From NCBI GenBank assembly GCA_016342415.1, contig JAEIOD010000006.1, forward strand, positions 1 through 64,000: a DNA stretch of 64,000 bases, given 5' to 3'. This document shows positions 1 through 8,355 of the stretch, piece by piece (position 1 is the first letter of the stretch; the number at the start of each line of letters is the position of its first letter). This DNA comes from Clostridiales bacterium (GTDB lineage: Bacteria; Bacillota; Clostridia; Peptostreptococcales; Acidaminobacteraceae). The notes beneath the pieces are model-generated. The model was not told the origin of the DNA and made no database searches. It was given only the letters and a program-made list of their open reading frames with translations. The position numbers and the translations under genes are program-made.

Positions 1-181
1 CATACTGCTACAAAGTCCTAGGCAAGAACAGGTTTTTCATGCCCCTTGCTAAACGTTGTGATGAGTGCGACGATGAAACAAATACCCTAGAGGTATAAAA
101 ATGGTAGGACATACATCTCTAAAGTCCTAAGCAAGATTTGATTTCATCTTATCCTTGCTAAAGATCGTAATGAGTACGATT
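1..181 (+). ncRNA. Tandem structured-RNA candidate, two 109-nt units
   Basis: Two units repeat with a 109-nt period (GTCCTA at 15-20 and 124-129); the first is cut by the window edge. Each can form three helices. P1 pairs TAGGAC with GTCCTA around a 13-nt loop (complete in unit 2, 105-129). P2 pairs GCAAG with CTTGC (22-26/45-49 and 131-135/154-158). P3 is a 6-bp stem with a 7-nt loop ending in ATGAGT (54-72 and 163-181). The P3 stems differ in sequence but both pair (CGTTGT/GCGACG versus GATCGT/ACGATT), which is compensatory change. The G-U pairs in unit 1 only pair on the plus strand, which fixes the orientation. A terminator follows at 238-275 with no open reading frame between. I do not recognise the family. 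Confidence 0.5.
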
Positions 182-237
182 AATAAAACTATGTGACTAT
201 CAAATAGATTCTAAAATAGTTAATATTTATGAGTTAA

Positions 238-275
238 AAAGCCGTCTAATAATCGAATTAGACGGCTTTCTATTT
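238..275. terminator. Bidirectional intrinsic terminator
   Basis: A 13-bp perfect stem (AAAGCCGTCTAAT at 238-250 with its complement at 257-269) is flanked by an A-run on the left and T-rich sequence on the right. It can end the plus-strand RNA carrying the tandem units and the minus-strand diguanylate cyclase gene. Confidence 0.8.
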
Positions 276-316
276 ATTTGTTTTAGGATTACTAGAAACA
301 TTACATATGATCAAAA

Positions 317-1387
317 TCAAATAGAACTTAAAACAACACAATTGCGACCTTTATTCTTAGCTTTATACAGTGCTTTGTCTGATACTCTCATCATCTCATC
401 AAAAGTACTATATTCTCGTGTGTACTGCGTCACGCCGATACTTATTGTGATTTTCACTTCAATATCCCCTACTATAAATGCTTCATTTTCTACTACCGAT
501 CTGAGTTTTTCAGCAACTTCCATACCGCTCTCCCATGTCGTTTTCCGAATAATTATAGCAAACTCCTCTCCACCGTGTCTTGAAAAAGTATCTTCCTTAC
601 GAATATGTTGACGGATAACTTGAGTCAACTGAATCAGGATTTCATCTCCAACAGGATGTCCAAAGGAATCATTAATAAATTTAAAATGATCAATATCAAG
701 TTGAATCAAAGTAAATTCATGAGCATATTTATATGCTAACATCACCTCTTTTTTCCCTTGTTCAAAAAGAACTCTACGATTCGTCACTTGAGTTAACGCA
801 TCGGTGTTTGCTAAATGTCTGAGTTCATTTTGTTTCATTGAAAGATCTATCGTATATCTGTAGAAAATAAAAGTTGCTGGGAGAATTGTCGAAATAATTG
901 TAAGTGTGTGTATGAGTGTTTCTATTTCAGGGTCTAATACATACAAGTAAATATCCATACTATAAACGACACTCCCTAAAAAGAATAATGTCGCGATAAC
1001 AGATAATGAAAAAGCTAAATAACGTTCCCATGTTTTATGTACATCAATGGTTAAAAAAGCTGCAATTGGTACCATATAGTAAAACAGATTATAACCAGTT
1101 GTCACAGGAAACCATAAATAAACTGCTAAAGTAAGTTGTACTATAAAGGTTATCAAGATACTAAATTTTACAAATAAGTACTTCTTCTTTTTAACGAAGT
1201 ATAATAGACTCACATGAAATAAAATGTAAACAAGGTGTACAATTATTGCAGGTTTAAAAGGAGCAAATAATATATAGATACCCAAGAATACAGACGATGA
1301 TACTATTACAAGCAATATCAGTAAATACAGGATTTTTATTTTATAATCCATGTCTAAGTTCTTTTCTGCATTAAGAATATTTTTCAT
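317..1387 (-). CDS. Membrane diguanylate cyclase (GGDEF)
   Basis: This predicted enzyme makes cyclic di-GMP from two GTP. The 356-residue protein has about six hydrophobic segments in residues 19-180 forming a membrane sensor, followed by a GGDEF domain from about residue 190. The active-site loop reads GGEEF at 272-276, a common active variant. An inhibitory-site motif RxxD (RKED, 263-266) sits the usual five residues upstream, so product inhibition is likely. The ATG follows a GAGGAAGG ribosome binding site. It stands alone between gaps. The signal sensed cannot be told; the membrane part is not a recognised sensor family. Confidence 0.88.
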   Translation of the reverse strand: MKNILNAEKNLDMDYKIKILYLLILLVIVSSSVFLGIYILFAPFKPAIIVHLVYILFHVSLLYFVKKKKYLFVKFSILITFIVQLTLAVYLWFPVTTGYNLFYYMVPIAAFLTIDVHKTWERYLAFSLSVIATLFFLGSVVYSMDIYLYVLDPEIETLIHTLTIISTILPATFIFYRYTIDLSMKQNELRHLANTDALTQVTNRRVLFEQGKKEVMLAYKYAHEFTLIQLDIDHFKFINDSFGHPVGDEILIQLTQVIRQHIRKEDTFSRHGGEEFAIIIRKTTWESGMEVAEKLRSVVENEAFIVGDIEVKITISIGVTQYTREYSTFDEMMRVSDKALYKAKNKGRNCVVLSSI

Positions 1388-1725
1388 ATAAGCCCTTCCT
1401 CGTCAGTTGTTACAGTTGGAGTATTCATACCCCGTTGTTTCAGAAAATAACGATTTAACCATTTTTTATATCCACTGTAAAAGCATAATAATCGAAGTAA
1501 TAAACAAGTTGGACAGAATATACAAGATAACCATAAGATTATTTATATTATGACACGTAGGAAAAATATTTGTATGAGTCACTTAACCCATAATGAGATA
1601 CCTACCAAAATAGACACTACAATAAACATCACAATTTAAGCAAGTCTTAATTATATTTTTCAAACTAATTTACCTGATCTTTCAGATCTATTTCTTATGA
1701 ATTATAAGATGAAGTTTTGCTTATA
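1388..1725. other. Intergenic region, AT-rich
   Basis: This is the divergent spacer between the GGDEF gene (minus) and the effector-domain gene (plus). It should hold both promoters, but I see no convincing -35/-10 pair, repeat or coding remnant. Confidence 0.5.
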
Positions 1726-2127
1726 ATGGCAATTATTTTGAACACCAATCATAAAAGCAAACATACCGATATTCCAAAACATTGGAATAATTACCATAAG
1801 AAATACAAAAGCAAACTTCAAAAATATGATTATGGACTATTGAAGATTCATAACGATAACTCATATTCATATTGGATTGGTAGAGAGAGTTCGAAAGCTA
1901 ATAAACTCCTTATAATACCTGCAGGATGGTACTTAAAGTTTGATACTCCATTAGCTGACGCGTTCACTTTTGTAGAAAGCATTCATCAAGCATGGGAAGA
2001 AATATATAGATATATAAAGGAAAATAACATTACTCAAAAAGGCCCATTTGCCTTTGAAAGATATATCGAAGCTTCAAGAACATTCTCGGAAGAAATATTT
2101 ATACCTGTGGAAGGAGAAAAAATATGA
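1726..2127 (+). CDS. GyrI/AraC-type effector-binding domain protein
   Basis: The 133-residue protein resembles the C-terminal effector-binding (GyrI-like) domain of AraC/MerR regulators: a conserved IPAGWYLKF strand near the middle and a closing FERY...EEIFIPVE segment. It has no helix-turn-helix, so it is either a stand-alone ligand-binding protein or a truncated regulator. The ATG at 1726 is preferred over an in-frame TTG at 1717; neither has a strong ribosome binding site. Its stop overlaps the next start as ATGA, so translation of the next gene is probably coupled. The family assignment rests on motif resemblance only. Confidence 0.6.
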   Translation: MAIILNTNHKSKHTDIPKHWNNYHKKYKSKLQKYDYGLLKIHNDNSYSYWIGRESSKANKLLIIPAGWYLKFDTPLADAFTFVESIHQAWEEIYRYIKENNITQKGPFAFERYIEASRTFSEEIFIPVEGEKI

Positions 2128-3036
2128 GAAATAGTATGATGAAAGAATATGGCTTAATTCATTCCTTTGTCAAATCGCTAAAGACTGCAACTTATGATCT
2201 CAATGATCTAACTATTGAGGATTATGCAGTATTATCAGGATTTGCCTTAAGAACAATTGTCCATAAAGATTTATGTCCTAGTGCTATGAATGTCTTTGAC
2301 TGGTACTTACTTCAAAATGCAGCTGAAAATATCGGCTTTCAAGTTGAAGTAATCAGTAGACTGTGGCACGAAGAACAATTAGAAGTAGAAAGAAGAGAGA
2401 AAGCTTGTCACGTTATCGAAAATAGCCTTAATAAAGATAGACCTGTAATTGTCTGGGATTTATCTATACCAGAATGGGAAGTTATAACAGAGTCGAATGA
2501 AACACACTATAAAAGGTATTTCTGTCACTGGACAAGATGTTCAATTGAGTAAAGAAAAGTTAGGCAGGCGTGAAATTCCACTCCTTCATATCATGAGTAT
2601 TAATAACTGGGCTCCAGATAATGAAGAAGATAGTCATAAGAAAATATTAAATATAATAATAAATCATAATGAAGAAAATGAATCTCTACCTGATTCAGAT
2701 TACAAAGAAGGTTATAAAGCATATGATTTATGGATTGATAAAATGTCTGAAATAAATGAAGATGATTGGGAGTCAAGATATTATCTAGAAACTTATGGAG
2801 CTATGAAAAAACTTGCTGCAGTATTCTTTAAGAACCTAGCTGAGGATTATTCAAAATGGCATACAATTTCTTTCTTATATAAAGAGTTAGCAGATATATA
2901 CGAAAATATGATCAATCTAAGAAACAATCTCGATTATCCAAATAATGTTCAGCTAATACAAAACTCTCTTAAAAATGCCAAGGTACAAGAAAAAGCAATC
3001 TATGAAGAGGCTAAACTATTATTGAAAACTATTTAA
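2124..3036 (+). pseudogene. BtrH-like protein, single-base frameshift
   Basis: Two reading frames together make one protein of about 303 residues. The first (2124-2552) gives an N-terminal half with a VFDWYLLQNAAENIGF segment and a DRPVIVWDL...PEWEVIT strand, as in BtrH N-terminal / C39-like proteins. The second frame continues as KGISVTGQDVQLSKEK and runs to a stop at 3036 through a helical C-terminal part. Removing one A from the four-A tract at 2511-2514 joins them as THYKGISVTG. The first half alone would end in an unrelated tail. This is either a real recent inactivation or a sequencing error in a short homopolymer. It is coupled to the upstream effector-domain gene by ATGA with a GGAAGGAG site at 2109-2116. 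Function is unknown. Confidence 0.72.
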
Positions 3037-3066
3037 TCCTTAACCACGCTACATTACTTTATCAAA

Positions 3067-3117
3067 TAAAAGAAGAGGAATCTGATCATTATAATTAGAC
3101 CAGACTGCTCTTCTTTT
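3067..3117 (+). terminator. Terminator, copy 1 of a repeated sequence
   Basis: AAAAGAAGAG pairs with CTCTTCTTTT around a loop, followed by T-rich sequence. It ends the two-gene unit at 1726-3036. A near-identical copy, including the flanks, lies at about 4693-4743. Confidence 0.7.
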
Positions 3118-3186
3118 TACTTCTTACCTACTTTTATATTTTCAGGGATTAACTATTTTACCAAACAAGATTTTTAGGACAAAAGA

Positions 3187-3218
3187 AAAGTCGGAACTAA
3201 GATATTCGCTCCGACTTT
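3187..3218 (-). terminator. Terminator of the secreted-protein gene
   Basis: AAAGTCGGA (3187-3195) pairs with TCCGACTTT (3210-3218). On the minus strand the stem is followed by a T-rich run just past the 3229 stop codon. Confidence 0.75.
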
Positions 3219-3228
3219 ACTTTGTTTA

Positions 3229-3876
3229 TTATTCTTCTGGCATTTCTTCAACAAGTTCTAAGCTACCAAATCCATTTGGAACTTCACCATCTAAGTACTC
3301 CTCGTTTAGTTCCTCAATTTCCTCATATCCCCAAATTTCTTCAAATTCATCCTCTATAGTTAAAGGATCATCTGGAATTGTACCAATAACTTTCCACTCA
3401 TAAACTTTAAGTTCTGCATGGAAAATGTACCATACATAACCGATTACTTCTTCACCCTCATATACTTCTTCTGGTCTAAATTTAACTGTAATCACACCTT
3501 TATAAGTTGGAGATTCCGTAATGTCATCTTTAAGAATGAAATTTTCACCTGTCAACTCTTCTGAATATCCTACAATAGATAAATGTAAGTACTGAGATTT
3601 TATTTTCTTACCATTACCTACTTTAAAATTGCCAGTAGGTGTAAATAATGATTGATCTTCAAGAATCGCTAATGCATCTTCTTCGTCAAAAATCTGTAAA
3701 CCTTCTCCAGTTTCAAGGTTGATACTTCCATCTGGTGTTACACCTTTTGAGAATCTCCAGCTAACGAAAAATGTTTCATCCTCTGTTACTTCCACTGTAG
3801 TTGAATTACCTGCCGAAACTAGGCTAGTACTCAATACAAGCATAAGGATAAGTATTAAACTTATTATTTTTTTCAT
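3229..3876 (-). CDS. Secreted acidic protein, unknown function
   Basis: The 215-residue protein starts with a classical signal peptide (MKK, a hydrophobic stretch of about 15 residues, then a likely cut after LVSA-G around residue 22). The mature part is strongly acidic, rich in Glu and Asp, with predicted beta-strand character, and ends in a Glu/Pro tail. It has no cysteine, lipobox or sorting signal, so it is probably released or loosely bound. A strong AGGAGG site precedes the ATG. A perfect 25-nt hairpin lies 28 nt upstream of the start, in the likely leader. No family is recognised. Confidence 0.7.
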   Translation of the reverse strand: MKKIISLILILMLVLSTSLVSAGNSTTVEVTEDETFFVSWRFSKGVTPDGSINLETGEGLQIFDEEDALAILEDQSLFTPTGNFKVGNGKKIKSQYLHLSIVGYSEELTGENFILKDDITESPTYKGVITVKFRPEEVYEGEEVIGYVWYIFHAELKVYEWKVIGTIPDDPLTIEDEFEEIWGYEEIEELNEEYLDGEVPNGFGSLELVEEMPEE

Positions 3877-3903
3877 GAAAAACCTCCTAAATATAGTATT
3901 GTT

Positions 3904-3928
3904 AAATAGGTTTATGCTAAACCTATTT
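3904..3928 (-). promoter_or_regulatory. Perfect 25-nt hairpin in a gene leader
   Basis: AAATAGGTTTA (3904-3914) and TAAACCTATTT (3918-3928) are exact reverse complements around TGC. The dyad lies between any promoter and the ribosome binding site of the secreted-protein gene, with no T-run right after it on that strand, so it is more likely an operator or mRNA element than a terminator. Confidence 0.4.
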
Positions 3929-4692
3929 CTTATACTGTTTATTCTGGAGCAGCGCTCTGTTTTCAGCCTCGCTTTTTGGTGAGCGTGGTTAACCTACCAA
4001 CTTTAGCCTTTGTATTAACTCAATCACCTCCATATTATATACTATACCTCTGCCCTTTTTTCTTTTCATTTTTACCTATATCGCTAAGTTACTTAGTTAT
4101 TTTATTTCAACAGACTAGGAGTTATAATACTCCCATGCTCAACATCATCGATTTTGACTATTCCTGAGCCGGTTTTGATAGTGGTAATGTATCGATAGTT
4201 GATGTGTACGAAAATAAAAAAACATTTAAACAATCACTATTTATGAGTATGCCTCTTCATTCAATGACTCCCTTTCTTTAACATTCCACTCAATATAGTA
4301 TACAAAGGAGCGAGAAATTTTAGGGACTAAAAGTAAAAAAAAATCATCTTTTATTCATTGTTTTCTGTGTGTATAGTGATAATAATGTTACATATTACTT
4401 ATATAGTTACTTTAAAGCCAACACACTAGTGTTAATGGTATTTTTTTCTTGATTTAGTCTTCTAATATATCAACTGTTAGTACAAATTCTCTGCTAAAAT
4501 ATTACTGATTACTTTTTTTTCATTGTACTAAATTTCAGTCAAATCCTAAAAACATATTTCGTGAGATGGTTTCCACTAAGAATCTGAATTCAAGAAATTG
4601 TCATTAGGTTGTATTTAATTAAATGACATACAGCACAACAAAGTAACCTTTGAAAAAACGATTTTCACACAAAATCGTACAATATAATCAAA

Positions 4693-4743
4693 TAAAAGAA
4701 GAGGAATCTGATCCATTTATTAAACCAGACTGCTCTTCTTTTT
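4693..4743 (+). terminator. Terminator-like repeat, copy 2
   Basis: The same AAAAGAAGAG...CTCTTCTTTT hairpin as at 3067-3117, with the same flanking words before (TCAAATAAAAG) and after (TTTACTTCTTA). No intact plus-strand gene ends just before it, so it looks like what remains of a duplicated or deleted gene. Confidence 0.55.
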
Positions 4744-4871
4744 ACTTCTTAGCTCCCCTACTTTCCAGAACTTATAGAGTAACTGTATTTTATACTTGCA
4801 ACCCACTTCATATGTAGGTTTTGCCGTAAGCAAGTTGGGTACCGAGAAAGAACAAAAGTGAAACGAACAAG

Positions 4872-4901
4872 AAAAACGTTAGTCGAAATAACTAACGCTT
4901 T
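4872..4901 (-). terminator. Terminator of the small membrane-protein gene
   Basis: CGTTAGT and ACTAACG pair around a 7-nt loop with A-runs on the left and T-runs on the right, giving a bidirectional-type terminator about 35 nt past the stop at 4938. Confidence 0.6.
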
Positions 4902-4937
4902 TTTATAGTGTTATTTTAAAATCATAGGATGATTATC

Positions 4938-5342
4938 CTAAATTTTTATTCTTTTACTCTTTCCAAATTCATTTAATAGCACAAATACCAATAGAAGACA
5001 CAATGCAGTGTCCAAAGGAATAATTATTGCAAACGGCTTTCCATAAGTATACTTCATAGCGAATATACATACGACAACAAGGTACATCTTCTCAAGTATC
5101 GCAAACAAAACCAAAGGGATTCTCCACTTTTCATTAAACGCTGATATAACCAGTAACACACCCAAAATAAATACACTCGCACTCCAATGCCTTATGATAA
5201 TATCATAAGTTTGAATATAGTCCAATTTAAAGATCTTTTCTAGGAAAAACTCAGGCGAAATTGAAATTCCCCCTAAACCTGCGGTCACCAAACCGCATAA
5301 AATAAGTATCAATTTTGTGCTTCGTTCAAATTTTTTTCTCAT
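4938..5342 (-). CDS. Small integral membrane protein, four segments
   Basis: The predicted product is 134 residues starting MRKKFERST. This ATG is chosen because AGGAGGA lies the right distance upstream; a longer frame reaching 5510 has no such site and its extra N-terminus looks non-coding. The protein has four hydrophobic segments, a short basic N-terminus and a basic C-terminal tail. I do not recognise a family. It is monocistronic, with a terminator downstream and a 737-bp gap upstream. Confidence 0.6.
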   Translation of the reverse strand: MRKKFERSTKLILILCGLVTAGLGGISISPEFFLEKIFKLDYIQTYDIIIRHWSASVFILGVLLVISAFNEKWRIPLVLFAILEKMYLVVVCIFAMKYTYGKPFAIIIPLDTALCLLLVFVLLNEFGKSKRIKI

Positions 5343-6079
5343 GTTCTTCCTCCTAATTATCACTTCACTCTTTGGATTATTCTCCCGAAAAACGGTCTTC
5401 CAAAAACCCTCCATACGCAAGAACTCATCAAGATGCTCAAAAATATATTTATTAGAACTGGGTAAAGCACTTTCCTTGTTCATCACGCAACAAATCGAAT
5501 ATTTCTTCATTGCCTCATACTTTCTTGTAACATCTTTTACATCCTAAACAACGAATACATCCGCTAAAGCGGTAATCCTTATCAAGAAGCATATCTACAT
5601 TTACAAATGTAAATCGAACCCTTTTACCTCATTCATATTTCTGAATAACAGGCAGAACCATCATTATTATACCCAAACATAAATCTATAAACCGTTAATT
5701 CTGGATATACCGTTATCAACGGCTAAAGACCAGCTATGTAGGAATCTACCTGCTATTTCCTCACCCTAATATTTGTTATGGATCCTTAATTAAAATGCTT
5801 TTTATCGAAAAACAATGTTACCTTTTGTTTGAGTCACAATAATTTAAACGGCACCATTTCAATTGAATAAAAGAATATATGTAATCCTCCTGTCGGTAAG
5901 TAAATCATGAAAAGGAAGCGCATGACCGTTTGAAATTAAAGCTTACTTTTTTTCTACTTTATTTTCGAAGTTGTATTTATATCAACTACCGCAAATTTAG
6001 CAAATAAAAATGCCTACGGTATCAATTCCCATAGACAGTACAACACTCAATTATCAGTATTAAATTTTACTAGTGAACA
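5343..6079. other. Intergenic region, AT-rich
   Basis: This 737-bp gap holds no gene I can support. A 16-bp dyad, TACATTT-AC-AAATGTA, lies at 5596-5611 and could be a regulator site. The part next to 6080 is downstream of mocA but contains no clear terminator. Confidence 0.4.
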
Positions 6080-6682
6080 TCATTCATTATCATCTTTTCC
6101 AAATTCTCTTTTTAGGTGTTGGTACATCGCTTCGTCATCAATGTCCTTTAGAAATAAATCATCTGATATTTCCATAAAACAAACTTGATCAAGATTGTTT
6201 TTTAAAATATCTCTACCCCCTTTATCCCCTTGGATTTGATCGAGTTCTTCAAACCAATTATTTCCAAACAACACTGGATTTCCTCTTTGATTGTTATATG
6301 TTGGTACAACAATACTACATGTACACTCATAAAATTTATGAATAATATCATTGATAATTTCTGTTTTTATCAAAGGTTGATCCCCCATAATAAAAAGAGC
6401 TCCATCTGTACAATCATCAACTTCCAGTATGCCTGTTTTTACAGATGTACTTTGTCCCTTTAGAAAATCAGAATTTATAACGGTTCTGACATCAAATCGT
6501 TCTAAAATTTTCTCAATATCTTTCGCATCATTTCCTAAAACAACAATAATATCATCGACTTGACTCTTTGAAACTTTCTCAACGACATGTTCAATGACGC
6601 TTTGTTTACCCAAAGGAAGCAATAACTTGTTTTTTCCCATTCTAGAGGATAATCCTGCAGCTAGAATTATGGCACTTATCAT
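6080..6682 (-). CDS. mocA: MocA-like molybdenum cofactor nucleotidyltransferase
   Basis: Enzymes of this family add CMP to molybdopterin-molybdenum, making the cytosine dinucleotide cofactor used by molybdenum hydroxylases. The 200-residue protein opens with the nucleotide-binding loop LAAGLSSRMGKNK (residues 7-19) and has the GDQP motif of the family. It is the last gene of the minus-strand series after yqeB and xdhC. The ATG at 6682 is chosen over a TTG at 6685 because GGAGGG is five bases upstream of the ATG. A GTP-specific MobA role is less likely given the hydroxylase genes nearby. The cytosine specificity is inferred from context. Confidence 0.88.
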   Translation of the reverse strand: MISAIILAAGLSSRMGKNKLLLPLGKQSVIEHVVEKVSKSQVDDIIVVLGNDAKDIEKILERFDVRTVINSDFLKGQSTSVKTGILEVDDCTDGALFIMGDQPLIKTEIINDIIHKFYECTCSIVVPTYNNQRGNPVLFGNNWFEELDQIQGDKGGRDILKNNLDQVCFMEISDDLFLKDIDDEAMYQHLKREFGKDDNE

Positions 6683-6730
6683 CAAAACCCTCCAACTAAT
6701 AATCTTTTTTATATCATAAGATCTTCGAGA

Positions 6731-7528
6731 TCATTCATTTAATAAAATTAAAATGGCTTCGAGTACCCCACCGGCAATATTTCGTCCTTTGTCACTGATT
6801 GTAAAACAGTAATCATATGATCCGCGAGGATCTACATCACCTATCTTAAGCCCTTTATTAACTGTAACACTCGGATGAATCAGCCCTCGTATGACCCCAT
6901 TTATCTGAGATTTCACAGGTTTCCCATTCACAGTTAAGATGATTTCATCCTTCTTTACTGTATCTCCAATTTTTTTTAGCGTTTCAATCTTTCCATCACA
7001 AGGCGCTCTTAAAACCCGTTCTTTTCCATAACCATCAATAAAGCCTGGGATTGATGTATTGGGTTTGGCAACACCATCAAAGATCAAACGACCTAAATCA
7101 TGACCTCTGCAGGTCTCTATGACAATATCAGCATCTCGTCCAGCGATAATTTCAGGTCCAAGCCCTATGACTATAGGCATGTATCCTTTATCATAAGTGA
7201 CCGGCTTCTTAGAAAGTGTTGCATCAATAAAAATATCCGGTTTATACACTTTTATTATTTCTAATTCTGAATCAGTAACAACAGGTATTAGCTTTTGTTC
7301 TAAATACAGTGATATGTCTTTTAGATCTTTAACATGAACAGCTCTAATGCCCTCTACTTCATAGTCGCCTTCATAAACGGCATTGGAAAATGAAACGGTT
7401 CTTCTAACCATTTGGGGTTGTTCTAGTTCACTGATAACTATCTCAAATCCACATCTATAGAGTTTCTGAACCACGGCAGATGCCAAGTCGCCACCACTTC
7501 TTACCAATACCCTTTTGCTTACAGTCAT
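6731..7528 (-). CDS. yqeB: YqeB, selenium-dependent Mo hydroxylase accessory protein
   Basis: The 265-residue protein matches the EF2563/YqeB family: it begins VLVRSGGDLASAVVQKLYRCGF, a Rossmann-like glycine region, and continues with the conserved ISELEQPQMVRRTVSF stretch. The family is found only with selenium-dependent molybdenum hydroxylases and is thought to help mature their labile selenium-containing cofactor; the exact reaction is not known to me. It follows xdhC by ten bases and has an AAGGAGG site. Together with yqeC and mocA in the same window it suggests the hydroxylase here carries selenium. Confidence 0.87.
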   Translation of the reverse strand: MTVSKRVLVRSGGDLASAVVQKLYRCGFEIVISELEQPQMVRRTVSFSNAVYEGDYEVEGIRAVHVKDLKDISLYLEQKLIPVVTDSELEIIKVYKPDIFIDATLSKKPVTYDKGYMPIVIGLGPEIIAGRDADIVIETCRGHDLGRLIFDGVAKPNTSIPGFIDGYGKERVLRAPCDGKIETLKKIGDTVKKDEIILTVNGKPVKSQINGVIRGLIHPSVTVNKGLKIGDVDPRGSYDYCFTISDKGRNIAGGVLEAILILLNE

Positions 7529-7538
7529 TTAGACCTCC

Positions 7539-8345
7539 TTATAAGTCCTTCATAAAAGATCCAGACTTATTGTATTTCACAGCTTGTATTTCCGCGAGGA
7601 TTGCCAAGGCAATTTCAACTGGTGTTTCACCACCAATATCAATACCTATTGGAGCATACACTTTTGATAACATCTCTTTAGAGACACCCTCTTTTTCCAA
7701 CTCATCAAAACAATGTTTTATTTTTGTTTTACTACCTATCATTCCGATATAACGCGCATCAGAATCCACAACCGCCCGAAGTGCTTCTAAATCAAATAAA
7801 TGGCCATGTGTGATAATGACTACACTGGTATGATGATCTATTTTGGTATTTTCAAGATGTTCTACCATATCTCCGCATAAAACACTATCCACATGACTGA
7901 ATCTAATATCATTTGCAAAATCCTCACGGTGGTCAATCACGACAACACGATAACCGAGTGTTTTAGCAAACTTACTTAATTCAAGACCGATATGACCACC
8001 ACCAGCAATAATTAACTGGTCTACATTTTTAAAAACTTTTACAAAAACATCTACAACACCTCCACAAGCCATATGCAAAGAACTTTCTGTTTCTTCTAAA
8101 GTCAGTTCATAATGAAAAGATTTTGAGATGTTTTCTCGTAGACAGATAACAGCATCTTTTTTTGCTCGTTCTTCAATACCGCCACCTCCTACTGTACCAT
8201 AAAGAAGGTCACCTGTCGCATCAACAAGCATCATGCTCCCATTTCCTCTTGGACCACTTCCTGCTTTATTTGTAACTGTTACCAAAGCAACTTCTTCCCT
8301 CTTTTCTATCATTTCATGGAGATGTTTAATCAATAAAGCATCCAT
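7539..8345 (-). CDS. xdhC: XdhC/CoxI family Mo-cofactor maturation protein
   Basis: XdhC proteins bind molybdenum cofactor and help its sulfuration and insertion into xanthine-dehydrogenase-type enzymes. The 268-residue protein has the N-terminal XdhC/CoxI motif (TNKAGSGPRG...GTVGGGGIEE) and a C-terminal Rossmann domain starting LIIAGGGHIGLELSKFA, ending with GMIGS and PIGIDIGGETPVEIA motifs. It lies between the CoA transferase and yqeB with ten-base gaps, so it is probably in the same transcript. It has a clear AGGAGG site. Confidence 0.9.
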   Translation of the reverse strand: MDALLIKHLHEMIEKREEVALVTVTNKAGSGPRGNGSMMLVDATGDLLYGTVGGGGIEERAKKDAVICLRENISKSFHYELTLEETESSLHMACGGVVDVFVKVFKNVDQLIIAGGGHIGLELSKFAKTLGYRVVVIDHREDFANDIRFSHVDSVLCGDMVEHLENTKIDHHTSVVIITHGHLFDLEALRAVVDSDARYIGMIGSKTKIKHCFDELEKEGVSKEMLSKVYAPIGIDIGGETPVEIALAILAEIQAVKYNKSGSFMKDL

Positions 8346-8355
8346 TTCAAACCTC

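Larger units (their letters stand above)
3877..4937. other. Long intergenic region (about 1 kb)
   Basis: This stretch holds the leader of the secreted-protein gene with a perfect hairpin (3904-3928), a second copy of a terminator-like sequence (about 4693-4743), and the terminator of the next minus-strand gene (4872-4901). The middle, 4000-4680, is very AT-rich with no believable gene; short open frames there lack ribosome binding sites and homologous-looking motifs. Confidence 0.6.

Noticed and set aside
50-85. GTGATGAG...GAAAC resembling hammerhead ribozyme core
   Set aside because: The core should read CUGAUGA, the second unit lacks it, and no stem arrangement with a cleavage site fits.
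3976-4167. 63-residue plus-strand frame in the long gap
   Set aside because: No ribosome binding site and a hydrophobic, low-information translation typical of AT-rich noncoding DNA.
5317-5547. 76-residue frame opposite the small membrane-protein gene
   Set aside because: It is antisense to a better-supported gene start and has no site of its own.
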